DNA of 64,000 bases, taken from the NCBI RefSeq assembly GCF_014196345.1, contig NZ_JACIDN010000001.1, forward strand, positions 62,001 through 126,000, in the 5' to 3' direction. The position numbers and the translations under genes were made by a program. The notes beneath the pieces are model-generated. The model was not told the DNA's origin, made no database searches, and worked only from the letters and a program-made list of their open reading frames with translations. Positions 1 to 8,641 of this stretch are shown here, in pieces. The stretch is from Methylobacterium brachythecii (GTDB lineage Bacteria > Pseudomonadota > Alphaproteobacteria > Rhizobiales > Beijerinckiaceae). The stretch's first letter is position 1, and the number at the start of each line of letters is the position of its first letter.

Positions 1-1
1 C

Positions 2-394
2 GGCTGGGTGCCGGTGGAGCAGGAGATTTTTGCCACCGAAGTCGCACGCATCGCAGCTCTGCCGGACTGGGTGATCGACGGCAACTACACCGCCACGATC
101 GCGCCACGGCTCGCGGCGGCGGATACCGTGATCTATCTCGACGTGCCGACCTGGCTGCTCATGGCCCGCATCAGCAAGCGGACGATCACCAGCTATGCGC
201 GCGAGCGGCCCGAGATGGCGGCCGGCTGCCCCGAGCGGTTCGAACTGGAATTCCTGCGCTTCGCGCTGGCCTGGAATCGGACCCGTCGGGCGCGAAGCGT
301 CGCCGTCGCCGAAGGATTTCCGGGACGCGGAATCGTCCTGCGCAGCCGGCGGCCGATGCACGACCTGTCGCGTCGTCTCGGCGGAGACGCCTAG
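2..394 (+). CDS. P-loop nucleoside kinase-like protein, FlaR/adenylate kinase-like (5' partial)
   Basis: The gene is cut off by the left edge of the window, so the N-terminal Walker A loop is not visible. The visible 130 residues match the C-terminal part of small P-loop kinases annotated as DNA topology modulation protein FlaR or adenylate kinase-like. They contain W-V-I-D-G-N-Y, then a strand D-T-V-I-Y-L-D-V-P that looks like the Walker B region, then an R-P-E-M-A lid-like segment and a terminal V-L-R-S-R-R. Many family members are annotated only by similarity, and the substrate is unknown. Its stop codon shares the bases CTAG at 391-394 with the stop of the convergent gene, so the two genes end on top of each other with no terminator between them. 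Confidence 0.7.
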   Translation, partial: GWVPVEQEIFATEVARIAALPDWVIDGNYTATIAPRLAAADTVIYLDVPTWLLMARISKRTITSYARERPEMAAGCPERFELEFLRFALAWNRTRRARSVAVAEGFPGRGIVLRSRRPMHDLSRRLGGDA

Positions 395-1776
395 GCCGCC
401 TCGTCGCGTGCCAGTTCGGCCGCGATTCCGGCGGCGAGGTCGGCCGCCTGGTTGCGGATATCGGGCACCGCGATGCACTCCCAGAGCGCCCCGCGCATCA
501 GCGGGCCGATCGTCCAGAGCGGACCGCCGAGGGGCAGGCCGCGCGCACGGAAATCCGCGTCGACGTCGAGCCCGAGACCGAACGGGCCGGGACGCACTAG
601 GCCGCGATCGATCAGCCGGCGCAGCAGCGGGTCCGGCGTCTTGCTGACGCGGCCGATCCCGGTGGCGTCGAGGATGCACTGCACCGTCAGACGCTCGGGC
701 TCCGCAGCGCCCCGCGGCCTCAGCGTCACCACGGCGCGACTCGGTTCGTCCTCGATCGACAGGATGCGGCCGGCCCGTACCGTCAGGCAGCCGGCCGCGA
801 TGTCGTCGGCGATCGCAGCGGCGGCGGGCGGTGCCGAGCGGTGGCGATGCACGTCCCAGAACGGGCGCAGATGGCGCAGGAAGCGCTCCCGCTCCGAAGC
901 CGGCAGGCTGCGCCAAACGTAGTCCGTAATCGGCCGAAGCGCGTCGATCACGTTGCGCCAATCGTCGCCGGCCGCATGCGCCGCCGCGCGGATGCGCCGG
1001 GTCAGGGCCGTGAGCGAGCGGAGATCCACCCCGGTCAGGTTGGGCACGGGAAGCGCCTCGGTCGGCGCATGGGTGTTCGGCAGCAGGCCACGACGCGACA
1101 GAGCGATAATCGGGCCGCCGAAGCCGCGACGGCGCAGGCTGATGACGGCATCGATCATCGTCAGCCCCGTGCCGACGATGAGCACCGGAAGCTCCGGCTG
1201 CAACCGGCCGATGGTCTCTGGCGACCAGAGATCGGCCCGGTGCCGGCTATGCGGCTCGCCGGTTCCGGCGAGGTTACCCATGGCGAGCACCGCCCCGGCG
1301 ACCGGCAGGCTGAGGCCCCCCTCGGTGCGGAGCGCAAACCCGCCCGGCCGTGGCACGAGGTCGGAAATGCCATCGTTGACGAGGCGCAGGCGCGGCGGCC
1401 CGGAGCCCGTGACGGTGTCCGTCAGGATCTCCGAGAGATAGCGGCCATAGAGCGCCCGCGACGCGAAGGTGCCGCCCGGCGTGACCCGTACTCCGGCAGC
1501 CTCGTCCGGCGGCAGGTCGAGGGCATTGCGCGCGAGCCATTGCTCGAAATGCCGGGGGCGATCCGGATACGCGCTCATGTTGGAGGCGCGCAGGTTCAGG
1601 AAATGCCCGAAATCGCCGGTGCCGTAGGCGAGACCTCGCCCGAAACTCGCGGAGCGCTCGCAGAGGAGCACAGGCCGGTTGTGCGGCAGCGAGTCCAATA
1701 GCTGGATCGCCGCCATGGTGCCGCTGAAACCGGCGCCGATGACGGCGATGGGGAGCGCAGAATGGTGCGCGCTCAT
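391..1776 (-). CDS. FAD/NAD(P)-binding oxidoreductase, YdhS-like (COG4529 type)
   Basis: A protein of about 461 residues with an N-terminal FAD-binding Rossmann motif (I-A-V-I-G-A-G-F-S-G-T) and a central second dinucleotide motif (V-L-I-V-G-T-G-L-T-M-I-D). This layout is typical of the uncharacterised NAD(P)/FAD-binding YdhS-like family. The substrate is unknown. The reading frame stays open to 2016, but the upstream part is unlike the family, and the ATG at 1776 places the Rossmann fold close to the N-terminus as expected. An ATG at 1854 is the alternative. No partner gene is adjacent on the same strand. The stop overlaps that of the kinase-like gene in CTAG at 391-394. Confidence 0.75.
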   Translation of the reverse strand: MSAHHSALPIAVIGAGFSGTMAAIQLLDSLPHNRPVLLCERSASFGRGLAYGTGDFGHFLNLRASNMSAYPDRPRHFEQWLARNALDLPPDEAAGVRVTPGGTFASRALYGRYLSEILTDTVTGSGPPRLRLVNDGISDLVPRPGGFALRTEGGLSLPVAGAVLAMGNLAGTGEPHSRHRADLWSPETIGRLQPELPVLIVGTGLTMIDAVISLRRRGFGGPIIALSRRGLLPNTHAPTEALPVPNLTGVDLRSLTALTRRIRAAAHAAGDDWRNVIDALRPITDYVWRSLPASERERFLRHLRPFWDVHRHRSAPPAAAAIADDIAAGCLTVRAGRILSIEDEPSRAVVTLRPRGAAEPERLTVQCILDATGIGRVSKTPDPLLRRLIDRGLVRPGPFGLGLDVDADFRARGLPLGGPLWTIGPLMRGALWECIAVPDIRNQAADLAAGIAAELARDEAA

Positions 1777-2029
1777 GACAGGATGCTCCAGAACGGGTGA
1801 GCGCGCCGCTTGAACGAGCGGCACGACGGTTTCGTTCTTTATAGAGAACGGCATGACAGGTCGTAAAGTACCCTGTCCGCCGCTCGAAGCATCCGGGTCT
1901 TGAGTCCAACCGTCGAAATTAAAAGGATAATTGCGAATTCTGCTGCTGGAAGGCTGTTCTCCCGACGGTCTCGCGCGCAGAACGTCCTTCAACCGATCGT
2001 TTGGCAAAAAGAACAATCTTCCCTGCGGC

Positions 2030-3376
2030 TCACGCCGTCTCCCCGGCCAGGCGCTGCGCCGCCCGTTCGCGGCCGATCAGCGGCAGGAGGCCTGCCAGAT
2101 CCGGTCCATGGTCGAGCCCGGTCAGCGCGAGGCGCAGCGGCATGAACAGCGAGCGGCCCTTGGCGCCCGTCGCCTGCTTCACGGCCTCGGTCCAGCTCTT
2201 CCAGGTCGTCGCATCGAAGGGGCCTGCCGGCAGCAGCGAGAGCGCGGTCTCCAAGAAAGCCGCATCCTGGATCACGGGGCTGACCGGGCCTGCGACCACC
2301 CGCCACCACTCGGCCGCGTCCGCAACCTTGACGAGATTGGCCCGCACCACGGTCCAGAGGGACTCGGCCGTTTCTTCGGGAATGCCCAGCGCCAGCAGGC
2401 GCTCGCGCGCCTCGGCGAAGGGCATGGTGTGGACGATCTGCGCGTTGATGACGTCGAGCTCGGACGGATCGAACCGGGCTGGCGCGCGCGAGATGCGGCC
2501 GAAATCGACCAGACCCGCCAGCTCGTCGAGGGTGGGCACCGCCCGCACGGCCTCGGAGGTTCCCGTCAGCACCGCCAGGGAGTCGACCGCGGCTGGTTCG
2601 AAGCCGGCTTCGCGAAGGCTACGCAGGGAGAGATGCCCGAGCCGCTTCGACAGGCCTTCGCCATCGGCCGTGGTCAGCAGGTTATGGTGCGCGAAGACCG
2701 GCACGGGATAACCGAGCGCCTCGAAGATCTGCACCTGTACACCGGTATTGGTGACGTGGTCCTCGCCGCGAATGACGTGGGTCACGCCCAACTCGGCATC
2801 GTCCACCACGGAAGGCAACGTGTAGAGCACGGTGCCATCTTCGCGGATCAGGACCGGGTCGGAGAGCGAGGCGCAATCGACGTGACTCTCGTCGCGCACG
2901 AGGTCGTTCCAGGCGACGACCCTGTGGTCGAGCTTGAACCGCCAATGCGGGCGCCGTCCCTGCCCCTCGAAGGCGACCCTCTCCTCGTCGGTCAGGTTGA
3001 GCGCTGCGCGGTCGTAGATCGGCGGCAGGCCGCGGCCGAGCTGGCGCTTGCGGCGGCGATCGAGCTCTTCCGGCGTCTCGTAGCAGGGATAAAGCCGGCC
3101 CTGCCCGATCAACGTCTCCTTCGCGGCCTCGTAGCTCGCAGTACGCTCGCTCTGCCGTGCGAACAGGTTCGGCGCGATACCGAGCCAAGACAAGTCCTCA
3201 CGGATCGCGCCCGCGAACTCCTCCGTGGAGCGCTCGCGATCGGTATCGTCGAGGCGCAGCAGGAAACGGCCACCCTCCCGGCGCGCGAACAGGAAGTTCA
3301 GCAGGGCCGGCCGTGCATTGCCGATGTGAAGGTAACCCGTCGGCGAGGGCGCGAAACGGACGAGGGGCGTGGTCAT
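2030..3376 (-). CDS. gltX: Glutamyl-tRNA synthetase
   Basis: This is a class I aminoacyl-tRNA synthetase of 448 residues that charges glutamate onto tRNA. The HIGH signature appears as H-I-G-N just after R-F-A-P-S-P-T-G-Y near residue 18, and the KMSKS-type loop appears as G-L-S-K-R. The frame is open to 3496, but the ATG at 3376 gives the canonical [10 protein letters not shown] start. Many alphaproteobacteria carry two GluRS paralogues, one of which may prefer tRNA-Gln in the transamidation pathway; which one this is cannot be told here. A tRNA-Val gene is read divergently about 120 bp upstream. E. coli gltX also diverges from a tRNA-Val operon, which may be coincidence. Confidence 0.93.
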   Translation of the reverse strand: MTTPLVRFAPSPTGYLHIGNARPALLNFLFARREGGRFLLRLDDTDRERSTEEFAGAIREDLSWLGIAPNLFARQSERTASYEAAKETLIGQGRLYPCYETPEELDRRRKRQLGRGLPPIYDRAALNLTDEERVAFEGQGRRPHWRFKLDHRVVAWNDLVRDESHVDCASLSDPVLIREDGTVLYTLPSVVDDAELGVTHVIRGEDHVTNTGVQVQIFEALGYPVPVFAHHNLLTTADGEGLSKRLGHLSLRSLREAGFEPAAVDSLAVLTGTSEAVRAVPTLDELAGLVDFGRISRAPARFDPSELDVINAQIVHTMPFAEARERLLALGIPEETAESLWTVVRANLVKVADAAEWWRVVAGPVSPVIQDAAFLETALSLLPAGPFDATTWKSWTEAVKQATGAKGRSLFMPLRLALTGLDHGPDLAGLLPLIGRERAAQRLAGETA

Positions 3377-3496
3377 GCGCGCACGCCTAGACGGTTTGTC
3401 CGCGACTGCGAAGAGCCTGCCTTGACGGGGATCGCGCTCCCGCCCTAGAAGCGCGGCTCCGCGGGGTGCCGGCTTCGGCTGCCCCACGACCGGCAT

Positions 3497-3571
3497 GGAC
3501 GGTTAGCACAGCGGTAGTGCGTTCCCTTCACACGGGAGAGGTCGCAGGTTCGATCCCTGCACCGTCCACCA
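3497..3571 (+). tRNA. tRNA-Val (anticodon CAC)
   Basis: The full cloverleaf can be drawn. The acceptor arm GGACGGT pairs with ACCGTCC. The D arm is GCAC/GTGC. The anticodon stem TTCCC/GGGAG (one G-T pair) encloses the loop TTCACAC, which puts CAC at positions 34-36. The T arm GCAGG/CCTGC encloses TTCGATC. The discriminator A is followed by an encoded CCA at 3569-3571. CAC reads the GUG valine codon. The gene stands alone, divergent from gltX. Confidence 0.95.
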
Positions 3572-3587
3572 GTCATCCCGACGATAT

Positions 3588-3746
3588 CTAATCCGCCAGA
3601 TCATCGGCACGGCGTTCGCAGCGCTCGGCCTCCTTGGCGCATTCCTTCGCCGCGAGTGTGTTGCCGGCCTTGTTCCAGAGGCGTTCGGCACGGCGCCAAT
3701 GGCTGGCGCGACGCCGGCAAGATTCGGCCATTTGTTCCGATGTCAT
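3588..3746 (-). CDS. Possible 52-residue charged helical protein
   Basis: An ATG at 3746 opens a 52-residue frame ending in TAG at 3588. The product is rich in Arg, Ala, Glu and Cys (R-R-A-E-R-L-W-N-K-A-G, then A-K-E-A-E-R-C-E-R-R-A-D) and looks like one amphipathic helix with three cysteines. I do not recognise it, and there is no strong ribosome binding site. It fills the otherwise empty gap between the tRNA and gph, and the amino-acid pattern is more protein-like than a random frame. A competing frame on the same strand that runs into the tRNA is an artefact. Confidence 0.4.
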   Translation of the reverse strand: MTSEQMAESCRRRASHWRRAERLWNKAGNTLAAKECAKEAERCERRADDLAD

Positions 3747-3840
3747 GCCGGCTCAACGGGTTAGCGCCACGATGGTTGCGCTGCAGCGAGCCAAAGCGTT
3801 ACCGGACCGCCAAGAAACCCGGCCGAATGCAGCGCACCCC

Positions 3841-4518
3841 TCAGACCGGAACCAGCGCCGCGATCGCCGCCGGAAGCTCGTCGAAATGATCGATCAGCGT
3901 GTCCGGCGCGAGGTCGCGCATCGGCACCGCCGTGTAGCCGAAGCTCACGCCGACCACAGGGATGCCGGCGGCCTTGGCGGCGTCCACGTCGGCACGGGAA
4001 TCGCCGACCATCACGGCGCGCGATGGATCGCCGCCGGCCCGCTCGACGGTGAGCGTGATGTGGCGCGGGTCGGGTTTCGACCAGGCAAAGGTGTCCTTGC
4101 CGACGATCGCCGCGAAACGCGGCGCGAGGCCGAGTGCCTTCAATAGGTCGACGGCATGGCCCTCGACCTTGTTGGTGCAGACGGCGAGCCGGAAGCCTTT
4201 GGCTTCGAGATCGTCGAGAGCCGCCACGACGCCCGGATACAGCCGCGAATGGTCGGTGAGGTGGGCGCCGTAGTAGTCCAGGAAGTCCTGAAACAGCCGC
4301 TCGAGGCGATCTGGCTCCAGTACCTGCCCGGTGGCGGAGAAACCCCGCGTGATCAACGCGCGCGCGCCGGCTCCGAGCAGGTCGCGCGCCTGTTCCAGTG
4401 GTAGGGCCGCCAGCCCTTCCCTTTTCAGGATGACGTTGAGGGTCCCGATGAGATCCCCCGCCGTGTCGGCGAGGGTTCCGTCGAGATCGAACACGGCAAT
4501 CGGGGGCAGATCGGACAT
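3841..4518 (-). CDS. gph: Phosphoglycolate phosphatase (HAD superfamily)
   Basis: The product is 225 residues, the usual length for Gph. HAD motif I is D-L-D-G-T-L-A-D-T-A near residue 11 and carries the catalytic aspartate pair. The C-terminal motifs are V-G-K-D-T-F-A-W-S-K-P-D-P (motif III lysine) and V-M-V-G-D-S-R-A-D-V-D-A-A-K (motif IV acidic pair). The enzyme dephosphorylates 2-phosphoglycolate formed by oxygenase activity or DNA repair. Related HAD phosphatases share these motifs, so substrate assignment is by overall similarity. The gene stands alone. Confidence 0.85.
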   Translation of the reverse strand: MSDLPPIAVFDLDGTLADTAGDLIGTLNVILKREGLAALPLEQARDLLGAGARALITRGFSATGQVLEPDRLERLFQDFLDYYGAHLTDHSRLYPGVVAALDDLEAKGFRLAVCTNKVEGHAVDLLKALGLAPRFAAIVGKDTFAWSKPDPRHITLTVERAGGDPSRAVMVGDSRADVDAAKAAGIPVVGVSFGYTAVPMRDLAPDTLIDHFDELPAAIAALVPV

Positions 4519-4645
4519 CGGGTCTCGCGCAAGCGGAGCTGGGGCGCGAGCGGGATGGACCGAATGGGTGGGGGGATCAAGCCTCCGGCTGCACGGCCGA
4601 TTCGGCTCTGATCCGCGGTCCCAACCGCTCTCTCATCCCGAGATG

Positions 4646-4668
4646 CAGGGGCGAACGGGACGCCCCTG
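4646..4668. terminator. GC hairpin between gph and the SRPBCC gene
   Basis: CAGGGGCG and CGCCCCTG form a perfect 8-bp stem with a 7-nt loop, 14 bp past the stop of the leftward SRPBCC gene. There is no T-tract on either side, so any terminator role is only suggested by position. Confidence 0.4.
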
Positions 4669-4681
4669 CCCCTGCTGCCGC

Positions 4682-5155
4682 TTACTTCGCCTTGTCGGAG
4701 ATGCCCTTGAGGCCGGCATCGTAGACGCCGCCGATCACGTCCTGGGCCTTGGCGTCGGGGGCGCCCTTGGCTTTGAAGCTGCCCGTCCAGGTCACCTTCG
4801 AGCCGCTGCCGTCCTTCGCCACGGAGATCGTGGACTTGTAGTCGGAGACGGGGAGCGGGCTCTCGAGGATCGTGTAGGTGTAGCTCATGGCGGCGTCGTC
4901 ACGGGCCTGCTCTTCCTCCTGGATCGTGCCGCCACCCTTGAGGCTCAGCGTACGCTGTTGCTTGGCGCCCTGCTTCGACAACGCGCATTTCTCGACGACG
5001 GGATGCCAATCGCCGATGCCGCAGAAACCGCCGATGGTCTTCCAGACGGTGGCGGGAGGGGCCGCGACGCTGGCGGCCTTGGTGACCTCCAGGGCCATGG
5101 CAGGTGCGACGGCGGCCGCGGCCAGAGCCACGGCCGAAACGACGATCTTCAGCAT
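4682..5155 (-). CDS. Secreted SRPBCC-fold protein
   Basis: The product is 157 residues. The first 21 form a clear Sec signal peptide (positively charged start, Ala/Val-rich core, cleavage near A-M-A-L). The rest matches the polyketide cyclase/START-like SRPBCC family: A-A-P-P-A-T-V-W-K-T-I-G-G-F near residue 33, then D-W-H-P-V-V, and a C-terminal helix. SRPBCC domains bind hydrophobic ligands in a deep cavity; the ligand here is unknown. A periplasmic SRPBCC protein is less common than a cytoplasmic one. The methyltransferase gene lies 156 bp downstream on the same strand. Confidence 0.75.
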   Translation of the reverse strand: MLKIVVSAVALAAAAVAPAMALEVTKAASVAAPPATVWKTIGGFCGIGDWHPVVEKCALSKQGAKQQRTLSLKGGGTIQEEEQARDDAAMSYTYTILESPLPVSDYKSTISVAKDGSGSKVTWTGSFKAKGAPDAKAQDVIGGVYDAGLKGISDKAK

Positions 5156-5311
5156 TGGACGTTTCCTCGAGTCGATTGTTTTTGCAGCCCTTTGCGGGCT
5201 GTCGAACTAGTTAGGGCACAATCGATCTCGGGCCATGCCGCTCGCGCCTGTGTGAATGGCAGGACCGGCCCCCCTGGTCGATCGGGACGGACCGGCCGAG
5301 CCGGGCATGGC

Positions 5312-6214
5312 TCAGTCGGCGTAAACCTCGAGGTAGACCACGTTGCGCGGCTGATCGCGGAAGATCTTGTAGGAGGCCTTCGGGCAGGCCGCCTCGGCCA
5401 GCGCGCGCATATCGTCCTCGTCGCGGTAGATCAGGCACCAGTCCATAAAGCCGGCCATGAAGCCGCGGCCGTGGCTGTCGCGGGTGAAGTTGCCGACGGA
5501 GAGCATGCCGCCGGACTTGAGCCGGGCGAACATCGCCTTGATCAAGGCCACGGCCGGAGCCTTCGGCAGGTAGTCGAACAGGCCCGCCGAGTAGATCAGA
5601 TCGTAGCTGGCGGCCGGACGCCGCTCCTTGATCAGGGCGGCGAAGCTCGCAACGCGGCCCTCGATGGTGAACTCGCTGTACTCGCCCTTGGATTCGGCGA
5701 TCGAGGTCTCGTCCTGGTCGAGCACCGAGAAGCGGACGTTGGTGTCGGTGGTTGCCTCGCGGAGGGCGTCGAGCTCACGCATGTGCCCCGATGCCACCGA
5801 GAGAACCTCGGCGCATTCGCGGGAGCCCATGTAGTCGTGGATCAGGCCTGCCAGGTAATCCCGGCGCCACAGGATGCTCTTGGCATTCGGCAGCGACGTC
5901 GTCGCGCGGTGGACGATCGAGGCCATGCCGTCGAGCTGACCGGGCGTCGGCCGGTAAATGTAGTCGAGCATGACCGCGTCGCCGGCATAGCCGCGCGGCT
6001 TGTCATGGGCGCGTCGGGAATACGGATCGAGCAGGAAGACTTCGGAGAGCGGGTGCGAGCGGCAAGACGCCCGAAACTCGGAAAGCTGTCCGGTCGAGGA
6101 CGCCTCGTCGTAGGTGGTTCCCAGCTCTTTGGCCAACCAATCGATGATGTCTGGGCTGGGATTGGCGATCAGCCGGCTCTGAGCCTCCGACAAAACCGAA
6201 TGAAGACGTTCCAT
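5312..6214 (-). CDS. Class I SAM-dependent methyltransferase, 3-OH-PAME synthase-like
   Basis: A 300-residue protein. The central region carries a modified SAM-binding motif I (E-V-L-S-V-A-S-G-H-M-R-E-L, near residue 137), then an acidic strand end (F-S-V-L-D-Q-D), a motif like Y-D-L-I-Y-S-A-G-L-F-D-Y-L, and G-G-M-L-S-V-G-N-F. The N-terminal 110 residues include R-G-Y-A-G-D-A. The whole resembles methyltransferases annotated near the extracellular-factor 3-hydroxypalmitate methyl ester synthases. The actual substrate is unknown. The AT-rich upstream region contains a CtrA-like site 67-81 bp before the start. Confidence 0.65.
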   Translation of the reverse strand: MERLHSVLSEAQSRLIANPSPDIIDWLAKELGTTYDEASSTGQLSEFRASCRSHPLSEVFLLDPYSRRAHDKPRGYAGDAVMLDYIYRPTPGQLDGMASIVHRATTSLPNAKSILWRRDYLAGLIHDYMGSRECAEVLSVASGHMRELDALREATTDTNVRFSVLDQDETSIAESKGEYSEFTIEGRVASFAALIKERRPAASYDLIYSAGLFDYLPKAPAVALIKAMFARLKSGGMLSVGNFTRDSHGRGFMAGFMDWCLIYRDEDDMRALAEAACPKASYKIFRDQPRNVVYLEVYAD

Positions 6215-6543
6215 GAAAGAACTCGGGATCAGCCTGGATAACCACGTGACCGCGCCACATCGCTCCAGTGATCAGGAGATTAACAACTCCTAAACAAAAA
6301 GCACCTGATGCCAGGCATCCGGCCATGGGGTTATCAACCTTTTGACCCGAGTTACCCACAGCCCGGGAAAAACTGTTTGCTGAAAAGCAGTCTGAACGCA
6401 GTCACAAAATCGTGATCTTAAGGTTAATGAAACTCTATTATGAACGTTTGCGGATATTGTATCCAAGCGGCCGGGCGTGCCACCGCGGGGCGGCGAGCGC
6501 AGGACGGGGATGACATCGGTGGGAGCGAGGCGTCGGGAGCGCC
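6215..6543. other. AT-rich intergenic region upstream of the methyltransferase
   Basis: This 329-bp gap lies between the start of the leftward methyltransferase and the stop of the GGDEF-EAL gene. The stretch 6275-6460 is clearly more AT-rich than the rest of the window. It contains a CtrA-like half-site pair and two DnaA-box-like words, listed separately. The open frames in it look like chance. Confidence 0.5.
6281..6295. promoter_or_regulatory. CtrA-like binding site
   Basis: TTAA at 6281-6284 and TAAA at 6292-6295 are separated by exactly 7 bp, close to the alphaproteobacterial CtrA consensus TTAA-N7-TTAA (one mismatch). It lies 67-81 bp upstream of the methyltransferase start. The match is short and unproven. 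Confidence 0.3.
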
Positions 6544-8547
6544 TCAGGCCGAGGCGGACGTGCTCTTGCGCGAGACGACCGTCTCCGAGGCGACCAGCGA
6601 GTGCAGCGCGTCGGCTTTCATCGGCTTGCCGAGATGGTAGCCCTGAAGCAGGTCCACCTGGAGCTCCGCCGAAAGCTGCCGCTGCGCGCTGGTCTCAATG
6701 CCTTCCACGACGGTCTGGCAGCCGACGTTGCGGACGAGGCCGACGATGTTGCGGAACATCTCAGCGCCCCGCTGCGTCTCGGTGGCCTGGAGGAAGGAGC
6801 GGTCGATCTTGACCGCATCGAAGGCGACCTCCCGCACGCAGGACAGGCCGGCGAAGCCGGTGCCGAAGTCGTCGAGCCAGATCTTCACGCCGAGGGTCCG
6901 CAGCTCCCTCAGGCTTCGGAGGATGTCGGGATTGCCCTCGATCTGCAGGCCCTCCGTCACCTCAATAATCAGGCGATGCGGCGCCACGTCGGTCTCGCTA
7001 AGAATGGCAGCCACCGACAGCGCGAAGCTCGGCGTGCTGAGCTGGACGGCCGAGACGTTGACGCTGACCATCGCGACGAGATCCTCGACGATCAGCTCGC
7101 GGCACGCGGTGCGGATCGCCCACCGTCCGAGCTCGACGATCATCCCGGTGCGTTCGGCGATGGGGATGAACACAGCCGGAGAGATGGATTCCCCGTTCGG
7201 ACCAGTCAGGCGCATCAGCGCCTCGGCGCCCGCGATCTCGCCGGAAACCGCGTCGCGGATGGGCTGGTAGACCATGGCGACGTGGCCGCCGGCGATGGCG
7301 CCCCGGAGGAGATCCGTCACGCTGTCGTCGAGGTTTACCTCCAGCGGATCGTCCCGGTCGAAGAGCTTGACGCAGTTTCGGCCGGTCTTCTTCGCCGCGT
7401 AGAGCGCGCGGTCGGCCTCGGTGACCAGCCGCTCGACCTTCGTGCTGGTGATGTCCCGGCTGAAGGCGGCGCCGATGCTGACGGTGACGACGAAGCAGGG
7501 GTCGGGCCGCTGCTCGTGCGGGATCGCGAGATCCTCGACGGCCCGGCGCACGCCCTCGGCGACGAGCGCCATGTGCTCCCGCGACTGGCAGCGCACCAGC
7601 AGGATGAACTCCTCGCCACCGAAGCGGCCGAGCGCATATTTGCTCTGCGTGGCGGCAGCCTTCATCGCGTCGGCCACGGCGATCAGGCAGCGGTCGCCGC
7701 GCTGGTGGCCGTACTGGTCGTTGTAGCGCTTGAAGTAGTCGACATCGATCAGGATGACCGCGAAGCTCTTCTCGGCCGCCTGCCAGTTGCCCCAATAGGC
7801 GCGCAGCTCGTCGTCGATGGCCCGTCGGTTGGCGAGACCCGTGAGCGCGTCGGTCGTCGAGAGCCGCAGCAGCGCGGCGCCCCGCTCCGTCGCCTCCTCT
7901 TCCCGGATCTCGGCGCGAAGCGAGTTTAGGAAGACGCGATAGCGCTCCTCATTCAACTTCCAGTTCACGAACAGCGTGAGAGTATAGGTCGAGAAATAGA
8001 GCGTGCTGATGCCGACCACGTACTCGATGGACGTGAAGAAACTGGAGACCAGGAACACGATGAAGATGCCGAGCATCACGCTCGACGACACCACCGCCAG
8101 AGCGAACCGGAAGTTGAAGAAGACGTTCTGACCGATGATGAAGATGATCCCATAGGTCAGGTAGTACGAGGCGCTGACCTGGTAGACGCTGCAGCTCGAG
8201 AACCACATCCACGTCGCGTAGGCCGCGACGATTCCGAAGGCGCATTGATAGTCGACCCACAGCGAGCGGACGCCGCGCCGGATCTGCGCCTCGATGTCGA
8301 AGATGAACAGCAGGCCGATGATGAGACGCGCGGCGATGTTGTAGACCGCCACGTCGCGGATCATGATCAGATCCGTGAAGAAGAACGCGATGTAGACGAT
8401 CCCGGCGAGACGCGACGAGATCCGGGCGTCCTGCCAATGCGTGCTCTCGCTGCGCTCTTCGTACAGCTTCGCCAAGGCCGGCGAGCGCCGGGTCTGCCAC
8501 CGCTTGCCGAGCTCCGCATCAATGTTTTCTGCGAGACCTGGTGCCAT
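6544..8547 (-). CDS. Membrane GGDEF-EAL cyclic-di-GMP turnover protein
   Basis: A 667-residue protein. About six hydrophobic segments occupy roughly residues 45-195, with no recognisable periplasmic sensor domain. A GGDEF domain follows (about 215-385) with an intact R-F-G-G-E-E-F active site. The position that would hold the inhibitory RxxD site reads Q-S-K-Y, so product inhibition through an I-site is probably absent. The EAL domain (about 405-655) keeps E-A-L-M-R-L, I-E-V-T-E and D-D-F-G-T-G-F, so it could also hydrolyse c-di-GMP. It starts 94 bp after the stop of the histidine kinase on the same strand and may be co-transcribed with it. Confidence 0.88.
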   Translation of the reverse strand: MAPGLAENIDAELGKRWQTRRSPALAKLYEERSESTHWQDARISSRLAGIVYIAFFFTDLIMIRDVAVYNIAARLIIGLLFIFDIEAQIRRGVRSLWVDYQCAFGIVAAYATWMWFSSCSVYQVSASYYLTYGIIFIIGQNVFFNFRFALAVVSSSVMLGIFIVFLVSSFFTSIEYVVGISTLYFSTYTLTLFVNWKLNEERYRVFLNSLRAEIREEEATERGAALLRLSTTDALTGLANRRAIDDELRAYWGNWQAAEKSFAVILIDVDYFKRYNDQYGHQRGDRCLIAVADAMKAAATQSKYALGRFGGEEFILLVRCQSREHMALVAEGVRRAVEDLAIPHEQRPDPCFVVTVSIGAAFSRDITSTKVERLVTEADRALYAAKKTGRNCVKLFDRDDPLEVNLDDSVTDLLRGAIAGGHVAMVYQPIRDAVSGEIAGAEALMRLTGPNGESISPAVFIPIAERTGMIVELGRWAIRTACRELIVEDLVAMVSVNVSAVQLSTPSFALSVAAILSETDVAPHRLIIEVTEGLQIEGNPDILRSLRELRTLGVKIWLDDFGTGFAGLSCVREVAFDAVKIDRSFLQATETQRGAEMFRNIVGLVRNVGCQTVVEGIETSAQRQLSAELQVDLLQGYHLGKPMKADALHSLVASETVVSRKSTSASA

Positions 8548-8641
8548 GAGCCTTTCCGGACGCCTCCGGATAAAACCGCGTCCGGGTTTCGAAACCGTGA
8601 AGTAGAGAACCGGTCGAGAGCGCTCTACACACAGTTTTTCC

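Noticed and set aside
3503..3691. A 62-residue frame reading through tRNA-Val (ends V-Q-G-S-N-L-R-P-L-P-C-E-G-N-A-L-P-L-C)
   Set aside because: This is the familiar false protein made by translating a tRNA gene on the antisense strand.
6331..6360. Chromosomal replication origin suggested by two DnaA-box-like words
   Set aside because: Only two imperfect words, no origin-linked genes (dnaA, hemE, parAB, gidAB) anywhere in the window.
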